A model generated the notes under the pieces. That model did no database searches. It saw only the letters and a list, made by a program, of their open reading frames with translations, and was not told the origin of the DNA. The position numbers were made by a program, and so were the translations under genes. This document shows positions 26,301-34,590 of a stretch of 64,000 bases of DNA, one piece after another (positions within the stretch are counted from its first letter, which is position 1; the number at the start of each line of letters is the position of its first letter). Source of the stretch: Plotosus lineatus. Lineage: Eukaryota; Chordata; Actinopteri; Siluriformes; Plotosidae. The DNA lies in the NCBI GenBank assembly GCA_024760905.1, contig CM045729.1, positions 84,418,550 through 84,482,549 on the forward strand, given 5' to 3'.

Positions 26301-26754
26301 TAAAAAAGGGTATTTTAATTGTATACATGTTTGTGTCTTTATATTCCGACATTCAGCAATCACAGGAAAGCAACAAATCATCAGGATGGAGGTGAGGTCC
26401 AGTAAGGATGCGGATGATCCTGCAGTAACGGATGACATCAGGGAGACGGTGAGTCTCATCTTCTACAAGACTCCACTTCCATTGTTCCATTCTCCTTGTT
26501 ACTGCAGCCAGAACCCAAGTCGTCATCAAGCCCTGGCAATTAAACACTGTCCTGTACCTCTGGGGCATTTTTAGAGGAGATTAATCTCACTATTCTGTAT
26601 TATTCACTAATAAGAGTTTTATTCTATTCAGCAGATCGATCAGAAACTGAAGGAGTGGGGCATGCCAGGGAACATTATAGTAAAATGGAGAGTACGACCA
26701 GATGGAAAGGTGTTTCAGAAGAAGAAAGAAAAGAAAACTGCAGAAAACGATTAA
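11927..26754 (+). CDS. C-type lectin gene 1: signal peptide, two CTLDs, basic tail (5 exons)
   Basis: Joined from 11927-11963, 17907-18278, 25921-26253, 26357-26448 and 26632-26754. Splice sites are GT/AG, with phases 1, 1, 1, 0. The product is a small secreted lectin of about 318 residues. It has a hydrophobic leader, CTLD1 with WIGLYR, SEPDNW and the terminal FVC, CTLD2 with DIWIGLTR, GKPD and MPFFCYS, then a 70-residue tail (RMEVRSSKDADDPAVTDDI, VKWRVRPDGKVF) ending in lysines. There is no transmembrane segment. CTLDs usually bind sugars through Ca; here the triplets are EPD and KPD rather than EPN or QPD, so canonical binding is doubtful. Introns 1 and 2 are filled with transposons. The paralogue at 42287-38353 has the same exon lengths. 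It resembles teleost 'mannose receptor 1-like' or CLEC20A-like models; the name is not certain. Confidence 0.88.
11978..12004 (+). repeat. Short (GT)n then G-run
   Basis: Nine or so GT units followed by a G-rich run, just inside intron 1 and close to the splice donor. Confidence 0.8.
12470..12960 (+). mobile_element. Third LINE type: RT C-terminal fragment
   Basis: Frames encode EKFKYLQVLFT, then after shifts a region like the R-I-G-A-A and Y-V-Y-T-L-T-Y blocks of a teleost LINE RT thumb, and a C-terminal region corresponding to the R-S-Q-L and D-P-R-D-N-P-E blocks. Stops and shifts are frequent. It lies in intron 1 of lectin gene 1. Clade uncertain. Confidence 0.55.
13262..13348 (+). repeat. 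V-SINE head fragment
   Basis: CACCATAGCGGTTAGCACAT and GAAGGTCCTGGGTTTAAGTA match the tRNA-like head with a mutated B box. Body and tail are missing. It abuts the DIRS fragment. Confidence 0.6.
13350..13542 (+). mobile_element. DIRS-type retrotransposon, RNase H part (5' of the nested RTE)
   Basis: One frame reads HLPGAYNYEADEFSRKF near 13368-13420 and, after a deletion and a stop, DAEAVDAFTVFWGGNF near 13461-13510. These are the typical blocks at the end of DIRS/Ngaro reverse transcriptase-RNase H proteins. The frame breaks at 13542, where copy c of the RTE is inserted, and continues at 14015. Confidence 0.65.
13543..14014 (+). mobile_element. RTE-clade LINE, copy c: 3' end, nested in DIRS
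   Basis: 5'-truncated copy starting in the RT thumb (VRPAMLCGLETVVLGKRQ) and running through the 3' UTR to AAGAAGAAG. The 9-base repeat AGTGTGATT lies at 13534-13542 and again at 14015-14023, so this is a clean target-primed insertion. It splits the DIRS RNase H frame. Confidence 0.85.
14015..15036 (+). mobile_element. DIRS-type retrotransposon: RNase H end and tyrosine recombinase
   Basis: 14017-14230 encodes the C-terminal RNase H block (INEEAEVLMVALIW, DCPRLLPKSQSLL). A separate frame, 14413-15036, is a tyrosine recombinase of about 207 residues. It keeps the H-x-x-R box in KPHRVRSASTSAA (His codon 14854) and the terminal nucleophile in FRQFYNK (Tyr codon 14962). The first catalytic Arg, expected in a G-Q-R motif, is Ile at 14599-14601 (SGQIFQAL), so the enzyme is probably dead. 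The recombinase would integrate the circular cDNA. Gene order RT/RNase H then YR fits DIRS or Ngaro. Confidence 0.8.
15224..15477. repeat. Inverted repeat, 3' part of the DIRS element
   Basis: The left arm (about 15229-15291) and right arm (about 15410-15476) are complementary over about 60 bases: TGATATTTGATTGTAATTCC on the left, GGAATTACAATCAAATATCA on the right. They lie about 120 bases apart. Inverted terminal repeats are typical of DIRS elements. Confidence 0.75.
15478..15570 (+). repeat. (GT)n microsatellite
   Basis: About 46 GT units with one GC interruption, starting at the outer end of the inverted repeat. Confidence 0.95.
15822..17456 (-). mobile_element. Kolobok-like DNA transposon with TTAA target site and THAP domain
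   Basis: TTAA lies at both 15818-15821 and 17457-17460. The inner ends are short inverted repeats: AGGGGAACTGAAC on the left, AGGGGAAATGAAG read from the right. A minus-strand THAP zinc-finger exon lies near the right end (17225 down). TTAA duplication plus a THAP domain is the combination known for Kolobok; piggyBac also uses TTAA but lacks THAP. At 1.6 kb and with a stop in the THAP exon it is non-autonomous. A 40-base hairpin lies inside at 16250-16391. Confidence 0.7.
16950..17225 (-). pseudogene. THAP-domain exon of the Kolobok-like transposase
   Basis: Starts at ATG 17225-17223. The frame gives HHCITPGCTNSYN, then HLVAFKQQ, a TAA stop at 17114-17112, and LKAWLSAVKRANAP followed by ACICSAHFRAEDY. 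This fits the C-x4-C ... C-x2-H ligand pattern with 40 positions between the pairs, the invariant Trp, and the HF after the last His. THAP domains bind DNA, here presumably the element ends. After about 16980 the frame no longer matches the family, perhaps an exon end. The stop makes it non-functional. Confidence 0.75.
17512..17845 (+). repeat. V-SINE, full length
   Basis: Head GGTGGCACAGTGGCAGAGTG, B box GGGTTTGATTCCC, body GTGTGGAGTTTGCATGTTCT and GTGGGTTTCCTCCAG, then the 3' domain ending in AATAAATGAATGG. It lies about 60 bases before lectin exon 2. Confidence 0.88.
17907..18278 (+). CDS. Lectin gene 1 exon 2 (CTLD1)
   Basis: 372 nt after acceptor TTCACAG, donor GTAAGA at 18279. It encodes the rest of the leader (ALPISLCCPHRYY) and a complete short-form CTLD: WSDAQTYC, AIIQSNDNM, AWIGLYR, WSLGNEPLG, SEPDNW, EEWCG, WGDTKC and FVCFD. 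The four structural cysteines are present. The specificity triplet is EPD where gene 2 has EPN. Confidence 0.92.
18300..18420. repeat. (ATT)n trinucleotide repeat
   Basis: Two runs of ATT units separated by a short unique stretch, just after the exon 2 donor. Confidence 0.95.
18432..18771 (+). repeat. tRNA-derived SINE family A, full length with TSD
   Basis: Head GGGGCAGTGGTGGTCTAGTG (A box), perfect B box GGTTCGAGTCC near 18492, body CCATTGCTGACTTTCGACAA, tail TAATTAGGATGAAGCGGTTA. ATGTTAGTCG is repeated at 18422-18431 and 18772-18781 as the target duplication. Best reference copy of the family here. Confidence 0.9.
18788..18925 (-). repeat. SINE 3' tail fragment
   Basis: Minus-strand copy of the shared SINE tail (TTCATTCATTTTCTGAACCA at its start on +). 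It lies tail to tail with the SINE at 18432. Confidence 0.75.
18944..18967 (+). repeat. (AGT)n short repeat
   Basis: About seven AGT units. Confidence 0.85.
19060..19395 (+). repeat. tRNA-derived SINE family A
   Basis: Head CAGTGGTGGCCTGGTGATAA, B box replaced by GGTTCATGTCC, body and tail as in the copy at 18432, ending AATGAATGAATTAAT. Diverged. Confidence 0.85.
19672..19900 (+). repeat. Degenerate tandem repeat with SINE-B fragment
   Basis: GAAGTCCGGAAGTTGTTGAT-type units recur about four times (near 19675, 19712, 19820 and 19871), with TACTATGT following. A fragment of SINE family B (TTTTACACCCAAGACTAGTG) sits at 19750-19790. Confidence 0.65.
19901..21084. other. Intron 2 sequence without recognised gene
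   Basis: Contains (GTAT)n near 20065-20095 and (GA)n at 20273-20318. The rest shows no conserved coding block. Inside lectin gene 1 intron 2. Confidence 0.5.
20273..20318 (+). repeat. (GA)n microsatellite
   Basis: About 23 GA units. Confidence 0.95.
21101..23769 (+). mobile_element. RTE-clade LINE, copy d, with TSD
   Basis: Nearly complete. The 16-base repeat AGAAAAGTTAAAGAGT flanks it at 21085-21100 and 23770-23785. The 5' UTR is 21101-21410. Endonuclease pieces run from 21414 (VGTLNVGTMTGKG, QETRWKG) to about 22260 (VGADFNGHVGAG near 21830), with stops after 21548 and at 21721. About 500 bases linking endonuclease and RT are missing at about 22250. RT runs from 22280 to 23690 with FADDIVICSES (Asp-Asp codons 23035-23040), so the catalytic pair is intact. 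Breaks occur near 22505 (A-run) and 22700. The 3' UTR ends in AAAAGAAGAAG. It lies in intron 2 of lectin gene 1, same strand. Confidence 0.92.
22714..23766 (+). pseudogene. RTE RT palm-to-C-terminus frame of copy d
   Basis: The longest RT frame of the family here. It has FVDLEKAYDRVPREELWYC, GLHQGSALSPFLFAMVMDRL, the FADD box, GWRKVSGVMCNRRVSARMKG, a thumb with RPAMLYGFETV, and a C-terminal WFGHVQRRDSEYIGSRMLRL. The frame runs on into the 3' UTR because about 25 bases are missing before the family stop. The fingers lie in another frame, so no complete enzyme is encoded. Confidence 0.8.
23790..24185. other. No gene recognised
   Basis: CATTTGTAATGGGAAAAGC and GGCTCCACTGTACC near 23930-23998 look like the right end of a further TA-targeting MITE. 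Nothing else supported. Confidence 0.35.
24190..24620 (+). mobile_element. Tc1-like transposase relic
   Basis: KHGGGSKKIWGCFAVIG near 24290-24340 and VFQQDSDHKHTSKSSKK near 24446-24494 are the V-W-G-C-F and Q-D-N-D-P-K-H-T blocks of Tc1 transposases. The latter carries the second catalytic Asp. The third acidic residue region is eroded. Confidence 0.75.
24704..25461 (+). mobile_element. Tigger (pogo superfamily) element, deleted, copy 1
   Basis: TA flanks at 24702-24703 and 25462-25463; ends CAGTAAAACCTCCGCTGACG and, read inward from the right, CAGTGATACCTCAGCTCACG. From ATG 24965 it encodes the start of the transposase helix-turn-helix, MGPKKTPPQAEIIEKHERG, then CDLASQYQY, before a deletion and stop near 25075. 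Tigger transposases bind the ends through this CENP-B-like domain. The catalytic DDE part is absent, so it would need a partner in trans. Confidence 0.88.
25800..25918 (+). repeat. (TTTG)n / (ATTG)n / (ATT)n low-complexity tract
   Basis: Runs of TTTG, GATT and ATT units reach to the acceptor of lectin exon 3. Confidence 0.85.
25921..26253 (+). CDS. Lectin gene 1 exon 3 (CTLD2)
   Basis: 333 nt, acceptor TTCTCACAG, donor GTGAGT. Encodes a second CTLD: RYIYVSNSMSWYGAQTYC, DIWIGLTRESWKWTG, WMSGKPDITGG, TCGYLNSGQ, MPFFCYS. Gene 2 has QPD where this has KPD; the WND motif is absent in both. Confidence 0.92.
26357..26448 (+). CDS. Lectin gene 1 exon 4
   Basis: 92 nt, phase 1 in and 0 out. Encodes ITGKQQIIRMEVRSSKDADD and PAVTDDIRET. 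Acceptor CATTCAG, donor GTGAGT. Same length as exon 4 of gene 2. Confidence 0.85.
26632..26754 (+). CDS. Lectin gene 1 exon 5 (C-terminus)
   Basis: Encodes IDQKLKEWGMPGNIIVKWRV and PDGKVFQKKKEKKTAEND, stop TAA 26752-26754. The acceptor is CAGCAG, so splicing after either AG (26631 or 26634) keeps frame and adds or omits one Gln. Gene 2 has a single CAG at the matching site. Confidence 0.85.
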   Translation, partial: QIDQKLKEWGMPGNIIVKWRVRPDGKVFQKKKEKKTAEND

Positions 26755-26858
26755 CCAGGTTTATCACAATCTCACATGGTGTGATTCTGTAGTGCTCTTG
26801 TCATTTTTCAAGTGAGTGAGGTGTTCACTCTGGGAAACGTAATGAGATGTTGTTCATT

Positions 26859-26864
26859 ATTAAA
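26859..26864 (+). promoter_or_regulatory. Possible polyadenylation signal ATTAAA, gene 1
   Basis: ATTAAA about 105 bases after the stop codon. The gene 2 counterpart region has AATAAA at 38260-38255 (minus). Confidence 0.35.
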
Positions 26865-26879
26865 GGGATGGTGATGGGA

Positions 26880-27075
26880 AAATAATCTTCAGTTTATTCC
26901 TAATTCAATATTTGTATTCATCACTGAGAGATTAATCTTCAGTTTATTTCTAATGTAATACGTATTTGTATTCATCACTTACCTGTCAACAGCACTGTCT
27001 CTTTACTCCAAATGTAGTGGGTCAGATAAGATGTGTTCTTGAGTATTTGTGTTAAGTTTTGTAGATAAAATTAAT
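26880..27075 (+). repeat. 3' flank of gene 1, with tandem duplication; shared with gene 2
   Basis: AATCTTCAGTTTATT...TTGTATTCATCACT occurs twice in tandem (about 26883-26935 and 26935-26990). Downstream, CAGCACTGTCTCTTTACTCC at 26991 also occurs in the 3' flank of gene 2 (complement near 37240). Confidence 0.75.
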
Positions 27076-27169
27076 CCCAAATATAATGATACTGTATGCT
27101 AAATTGCCCACTGCTCCCTCAATAATAATACTCCATATGTTGCTCTATATTTATTTCACTCACAAACAG

Positions 27170-27305
27170 GTTTTGTTTTTGTTTGTTGCTTGTTTGTTTT
27201 TTGTTTTTGTTTTTATTTTTTTGTTTGTTTGTTTGCTTTTCTGTTTGTTTGTTTTGGGGTTTTTTGTTTCTTTGTTTTTTGTTTTGTTTTGTTTTGTTTT
27301 TTGAT
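27170..27305 (+). repeat. (TTTG)n low-complexity tract
   Basis: Irregular TTTG and TTTTG units over about 135 bases. Confidence 0.9.
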
Positions 27306-27597
27306 AACAAACGAGGCACGGTTTTATGTGTAAAATTTACAGTATCAGAATATTTAATTTAATTTATTTTATTTTACTGTCTTTATTATTGTAATGATAC
27401 AGAAAATATTAATTTAACAACTAACATCTCCTGATTCTGAAACATCTTTTAATGTAGATTTTATTTAATTTCATTTAAAAACACAAAATTATTAACTGCC
27501 ATGAGATTACAAATGTTACACAACATATTAAAAATTATATTTTCAGAATTCTTTGTTGTATCAGGTATTACAATTTTTGACCTCATGAATATTTAGG

Positions 27598-27912
27598 TAA
27601 AAGTAAGGTAAAGTCCTTTGGGCTTTTTACACCCAAGCCCAGTAGCTCATCAGGCCGGTGCTTCTCCCCAGTTTCCATAATGTGAAGTGACCAGGCATTC
27701 AATTCCTTCTGGATGGTACACTAGTGCCTTGCAGGTTGCCTTCCCAATATGTTTTTAGCGGTACCAATTTATACTGCTGGGTGAACAGAGGAACACTTGT
27801 GGTTAAGACCTTGCTCCGGGGTCTTAGCACAGTTAGGGTCTACTGGGATTTGAACACACAACCTCCCAATCATGAGCACAGCACCCTAACAACTATGCCA
27901 CCGGCCTCACAT
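27598..27912 (-). repeat. tRNA-derived SINE, family B
   Basis: Minus-strand reading starts with a tRNA-like head (GGTGGCATAGTTGTTAGGGT) and a degenerate B box, then a body containing ATACTGGGAAGGCAACCTG. Same family as 42396 (+) and 43497 (-). Confidence 0.8.
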
Positions 27913-28027
27913 CTCATGATTATTTAATCTAAATTACAAAGAAGTTGCAATTCTTATTCATATAAAGAACCAAAGAAACACTAAATGATCATCTGTATAA
28001 TTTCAGTTGAAGAATTCCCTTTCTTGT

Positions 28028-28892
<865 letters not shown>

Positions 28893-28899
28893 TATATAT

Positions 28900-28970
<71 letters not shown>

Positions 28971-28985
28971 TATATATATATATTG
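28893..28985. repeat. (TA)n array, interrupted
   Basis: TA units with TTTATA interruptions, starting at the TA target site of the Tigger element. Confidence 0.9.
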
Positions 28986-29082
28986 GTTTGGTTTGGTTTG
29001 GTTTTTTGTTTTGTTTTGTTTTGTTTTAAATTTAATTGTTATATTAAGTATCAGAAATAATAACTAATAACCTAAATCTTGG

Positions 29083-29410
29083 GAAGTTGTGTCTAGGTGG
29101 TAAGGTGCTGGACTACTGATCCTAAGGTAAGGGGTTCAAGCCCCACTATCAGTGAATTGTCACTACTGTCCCCCCAGTGCAGCTAATGGTTATGAAAGGT
29201 CAGCCATGTCTCTCACCGTTTAAGGTGAGAGGTTCGTTTAAAAAAACCCCTTGCTGACTGTTGTCAAGAGTAACTGCATAGCTGTCACAGTGTTTCTGCC
29301 CTGGCGAGCTATCCAGGGTGTGCGCTGCCCTTGCCCAGAGTCAGCTGAGATGGGGGCCAGGCTCCCCGTGACCCTAATTAGGATTAAGCGGTTCAGAGAA
29401 ATGAATTCAT
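29083..29410 (+). repeat. tRNA-derived SINE family A
   Basis: Head GTGTCTAGGTGGTAAGGTGC, B box GGGTTCAAGCCCC, body and tail as in other copies. Confidence 0.85.
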
Positions 29411-29820
29411 GAAATAATTAATTAATTTCCAGTGTTCATTGATTGAAACAGAGAGCAGAGCTATGTATAGGTAGTCAGGATAAGATTATGGCTCATCACA
29501 TGGTGGTATTAGAAAATCCTAGATGGCACAGGGGAAATTCCTGAGGGCTGAGCAGGTGATACACAAAAATTCCTAAGTAGTATAAAAGTAATCCTTAGAT
29601 ACCACTGTTGTTGAAACAGGTCTGCACGGTAGAGAGGTTGGTATGTCACTGCAGAAAATGGGAAATGTTTTCAGCTGCAGGGTTGGACTTAATTGGACAG
29701 GGTTGGAGGTAAAATGTTTTTCGTGTTTTATTGTTGTACTGGTCTATTATTGTACACTAATATGTATGTTCCTGACAATAAATCTGAATGGACATTTGAT
29801 TAATTTAATTATTATTTCCA
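29411..29820. other. No gene recognised
   Basis: AT-rich with no conserved coding block. Confidence 0.35.
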
Positions 29821-29821
29821 G

Positions 29822-30215
29822 ACCCACAGGGCCGTACTCAGAATTCCTCTGTGAATTTGCAGATTTCATTTCAAACCTGGTTGTTTCTTTAGCTGAAGCT
29901 TTCATTATTTGTGACTTCAATATCCATTTCAATAACCCAGAGGACCCTTTAAGAACAGTGTTCATTTCTATCTAATATTTATACAGGTTAAATCAGAATG
30001 TAATAAGATCCACTCATAGCACTGCTAAAACTCTCATTTTAATACAAACTTTAGGATTAAGTAATGAAAAGACAGTCGCAATTCCACAGTCAGAAACTAT
30101 TTCAGATCATTCTCTTATCCTGCTTACATGCCTCTTAGTACTATTATAAACACCTGCAACGACTTCTCTACATTGTCTAGTTCTTTCTCTTGCTGACTGT
30201 GAACGAGATATAGTA
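29822..30215 (+). mobile_element. L2-like LINE endonuclease fragment
   Basis: RPTGPYSEFLCEFADFISNL, then AEAFIICDFNIHFNNPED near 29893-29945 (the G-D-F-N-x-H metal site, Gly replaced by Cys), a stop at about 29973, and IPQSETISDHSLILL near 30080-30125 with the S-D-H catalytic block. 5' and 3' parts are absent. Assignment to L2 rests on the Y-R-P-P-G-P-Y and D-F-N-I-H forms. Confidence 0.65.
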
Positions 30216-31229
30216 GTCTCTTGGATCAGTCATCTGTGTCACCCAGAGCTCTGTGGCGGTTTGCAATAAAGAGTGAAGACCACAATAAAGTCAAGTTCTT
30301 CATTCACAAGCTCACCGAAGCATATGGAGGCAAACAGAGTATTTATACCATTCTAATTGGGTTACAGTGTTCATGGGTGGGGGTCAGAAGACTTAAAACA
30401 GTTGTGTCCAGCCCAAGGTGTGTACAATGTGGTTTCATAAGTTCTAAAGATAATGCAGAGAATAGGTAACAGAACAAGATATGAAGTACAGAGTGAGTGC
30501 AAGGAGCTGAATACTGAAATCATGTCTGGACCATCTGGTAACGGTTTTGTGAAAAAAAAAGAGGAATAACATCTTGGTCACAATGCTTGTCAGAACGCGT
30601 TTTGCTTTTCCATGAAAGAGCAAATTCAAATACATAATTAAAGGAAATCAAACACAGAAATAGAAATTACTGCAAGATTGAAAACCCCTTTCAATCACCT
30701 CTTTAGATTAATATGGTATCACACTTCTTCCATGGTCCCATTTTCAACGTCATCATAATCAAGAGAACGACATTGCTGATTGTCATACTGGACAATGTAA
30801 GATACTACTATTGAGCCAGATTGTAGTCTTATTCATACAATGTTTGCTAGTACACATCTTAGAAGCCATATCCAGTACAGTAGTGACATTATGATTTCTG
30901 GGGGTTAGGGAACATGTCTTGGAGGCAGAAGGTAAGAGTTGAGAAACTTAACACATGCTACTTGTATGACATCTGGTGGTCCAATTGGTGAATTACCAGA
31001 TGTTGTCGTGTGGGTGTGCTTGGGAGGGTAACCCTCTTATCATCAGCAGGGTTTGAGATGGGGGCCTCATTCTGTTTGTTGGTTAATTGTCAGCGTTTCA
31101 GCAGAGAGAGGGAAGGAGGGTGTCAAACCACGTCTTCACTGGACACGGCCTTAGGAAGATAACAGATACACAGTGAAAAGAGACATAAAGATAATCAATA
31201 ACACAAACAAAGGAGGTGATGTCGTGATG
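30216..31229. other. Possible retroviral env/LTR remains, unresolved
   Basis: Lies 3' of the integrase relic on the minus strand, where env and LTR would be expected. I see no conserved env block and no paired LTR. AATAAA strings lie near 30270 and 30292 on +. Confidence 0.25.
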
Positions 31230-34200
31230 GGACCAGCTTCAATCTTTTTCCGTGGATCCACTGTGGAAAGAGATCCGTTAATACAGCTGTACGGCCTGCA
31301 GGTTCGCTATATTTCAGTTCACCCAATTGTCCAGATCGGTTAAATGTTTTTAAAAGCACTTGATTCTACTCTTTGTAGCTATGTGTACGTGAGCTAGGGA
31401 GCGGGACGGTGAATGGATTTACTCTGGACCATAGTTCATGCAATTTGGTAATGAGGGCTGCAGAGTATTCGTCTATGTGAACCCTAAGAGCTAGTGCACC
31501 CAAAGCTGCCATTCCTTTCCTCCAAGGGAGCAGGAAAGGTTACCCAAATATAATGTCATGTGTTGACAAGCCCACATCTTTTACGGGTGTCATTCTCATT
31601 TCAACCAACACTATGAGGAAGAGGTCACCCCAGTTTTCACAACTAGTGCTTTATATAGCCTTCGTGATTTGCTCTTCACAGTGCACTTGGTACATTCAAT
31701 GATCCCTGTGGATTGAACAGAATGTGGAATTATCAATTAAGGTATAAATACTTACAAAGTGGTTTTGTGATCTTCGAAGTAAATAGGGTACCTTGATCTG
31801 AATTAACGTCATGAGGTATCCCATATCTGGGTATGACTAAGCTACATATGACCACCTTCAAATTTTCTCAGGGACATGGGAATGCTTCAACGTTTTGAGA
31901 AAAATTATCAATAGATACCAAAAGATATTTAAATGATCCGGATGTAGGCATGAGTGTGAAATCAACCTGCCATTCCAGGAATGGTGCGATGAGTATTGGA
32001 AGCAAGTTGTGTTTAGTAGTGATGCCAGTAGGATTGTTTTGTGCACGTTAGACATCTTGAGAGGATTGAGTTAATTGTGGCAGTCAAATTTGTGATACAA
32101 AAGTTTGTTCATGTCCTATTTTACGCGTCTTTGAGTGCGGTGTGTAACAACATGAAACTTGCACATGAGGAAAGGCACACAGTGAGCAGGAAAATAAAGT
32201 TGTCCATATGAGGTGTACCATAAACCGTCAGAAACCACATACGTAGCATGTGTCCACTCGAAGGAAGTATTAGATGGTGTAGAGGATGCATGAAGGCAGT
32301 TTAGGTCTATATCGGAAAGACGAGCACTAGACAGGCAAAAAGGTGCTCCATGTTCAAAAGTAGAGTTAGGCAGAAGGTGGGGAATGCATGGATAGGCAGC
32401 CTGTTTCACAATTCAGTCAACCAAAGAGTTACAACGAGACTCATAATTATCCCCCAAGGAATGTGCCTTGGTTTTAACTATAGCGAGAATATGAGGAAGA
32501 TGACAAGTGTCAATAAGGGCTTGGATGAGAGAGGAGTGGGAGATGGGCTTTCCATCAGCAGACTGGAAACCACGTGAATGCTAGATGTGTCAAAAGTCAT
32601 GAGCCATTCCAAAGGCATAGCTAGAGTCAGTGCAAATAGTGACAGCCTTGCCAGAGGAGAGCATACAGGCAAGCATGAGAGTGAAAGGTTCAGCAGCCTG
32701 AGCTGAGGAAAATGGAAGGGCATATGTGACTCATATTGTTATGTTATATATCTTTGTTTTTTAGTAAAGAGCACACCAAGTAGCCACAGCCTACATACCG
32801 TCCTGTGGTTTAGCGCACAAGCCGTCAACAAACAACTCAGAGAGGATGGGAAAGGACGAGTTTTTCAGCATCTTGAACTATCACAGCACAGACAGCAACT
32901 GCAATGAGACAAGCAGGCAAACTCTGGGCCACAGTATCTAAAGTTTTGGAAAGGAAAGTGAAGGGCCACATACCTCCCCAATGCTTATGAGCCAACACAG
33001 AAGTAGTCATGCCGTTGTGTTCACAGGCATAGAGGTGGAAGATTTTCTCTTAGTCAAGAAAATCCAGGGCTGGTGTTGAACACAATGCATGGACCAGGAC
33101 ATGAAAAGCGATCAGCATGTCAAGAGTGCATGTTAACGGCTGCTGTAGAGGGTCTGTATGTGAGAAAGCAGACCTGAGACATTTATTATAAAAGGAGCAG
33201 TCGGGAATCTATTGGCAGCAGTAGTTAATGAGTCCCAGAAATGCCATCAATGCATGCCATGTGGTGGGGCGCTTCGTGTTCAGTACAATCTGGATTCTTT
33301 CCTTGGGGGAGTCTTAGTGCCCTGCAAGAGGTCAAAGCCCGAGTATTTCACTTTGTCCTTACAAAGCTGTAACTTTGTCTTTGGTACCTTGAAGCCACAT
33401 TCAGCAAAGTGCTCGAGGAGGATCAGGGAGGCATTTGAGCATGTCCTCTAGCTTTCAGCAGACACCAGATGATCTGCATTCTGGAGGATGCAGGAGCCTA
33501 GATGAGGCACAAAATCACACAGTGCATCCCGAACTACAGCTGAAAAGAAAGCAGGTGACTAGTCCTCTGTATGTGAAGGTGAAGAGTAGCTGTGTCTGCT
33601 CCTCGACAGGAACACTGAAGAAGGCAGAGCAGAGATCAATCACAGAAAAATGAGAATGGTGGCATGGTATTGACACCACAATAGAAGGAACATCAGGTAC
33701 CACAGGTGCCACAGGCATTATGATGTTGTCAATTCAACGCAAGTCTTGTGTAAAACATCAGGTACCATCAGGCTAAGGTGCAGGATTAACTGGGGTGTTG
33801 TTAGAACTAGAACATGGTATGACCACTCCCTGCCAAAGGAAAGCCTCGGGCAATGAATCAATTGCAACAGATTTATCCTCTGAGAAGGGTTCATCATTTC
33901 ATTTTATAATCCTAATTAGGGTCACGGGGAGGCTGGTGCCCATCCCAGCCAACTCAGGGCAAGGGCAGAGTACATCAGGCCATCGCAGGGCGGAAACACC
34001 CCGACGGCTTTGCAGCCTAGTCTTGTCGAAAGTCAGCAATGGTTCTTTTACATGCCTCACACCATAGACAGTGAGAGACATGGCCGGCCTTTGATAATCC
34101 AGTTAGCTGCACTGGGGGGGGGGGGGGGGCAGTGACAACCTTACAACCTTGTGGAGAGTGGAACTTGAACCCCCAACCTTTGGATCAGCGATCCGGCGCC

Positions 34201-34365
34201 TTATACCACTAGACCATCACTGCCCCTCTGAGAAGGGTATTGTTTTATAAAAAACAGGACTAGGGTGTTTGATTGTAGCCTCATAAGGGACACAGTGAAC
34301 CAACCTGACCTCATCCTTATGTCAGCCCAGAGGTATCCAATGTGATATTTGTCCACAAAGTGTGA
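31230..34365 (-). pseudogene. Endogenous retrovirus pol relic (RT, RNase H, integrase)
   Basis: Minus-strand order: a pre-RT part at 34365-34239; RT from about 33760 with a recognisable palm entry at 33690-33590; a connection domain at 33440-33060; RNase H-like blocks at 32870-32480; integrase from about 32410 (zinc-binding and core blocks 32410-31560) to a C-terminal domain near 31260. More than a dozen stops and shifts break the frame. The RT active-site box near 33475 is altered: the second Asp is His and the Tyr is Asn. The SINE at 33891-34225 splits it. Layout is like gamma/epsilon-type fish retroviruses. No infectious potential is visible. Confidence 0.75.
33891..34225 (-). repeat. tRNA-derived SINE family A, inserted in the pol relic, with TSD
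   Basis: Full-length minus-strand copy. CTCTGAGAAGGGT is repeated exactly at 33878-33890 and 34226-34238. A G/C-run of 18 lies inside near 34115. Confidence 0.92.
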
Positions 34366-34590
34366 ATTTAGCTCAGTTGGTAGAGCATCCGCTTTATCCT
34401 CCAGAAGGTTGGAGTTCGAATCTGACTGAGTCATACCATAAGATGTTAAAATTTGGGAGTTGTTGCTTCCTGCTTGGTGCTCAGCATCAAAAGGATAGAA
34501 CAGCAAAGTAACTGGTGGCGACGAGTGCATTGAGCATACGAATGTATGAAATATGTGCTATACAAGCATCCATAATCATAATAATTCCAT
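34363..34590 (+). repeat. tRNA-derived SINE, family C
   Basis: Head TTTAGCTCAGTTGGTAGAGC (strong A box) and GAGTTCGAATCTGACTGAGT (B box), followed by a SINE body (TTGTTGCTTCCTGCTTGGTG) and an ATAATCATAATAAT tail. The anticodon arm is degenerate and a body follows, so it is not a functional tRNA gene. Confidence 0.75.

Noticed and set aside
30216..30700. A retroviral LTR with AATAAA signals
   Set aside because: The AATAAA strings are on the strand opposite to the pol relic, and no second copy of the segment is present in the window, so an LTR call is not supported.
34363..34435. A tRNA gene, from good A- and B-box matches
   Set aside because: The anticodon arm is not well formed, the 3' side does not pair to an acceptor stem, and a SINE body with an A/T-rich tail follows. 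It is a tRNA-derived SINE head.
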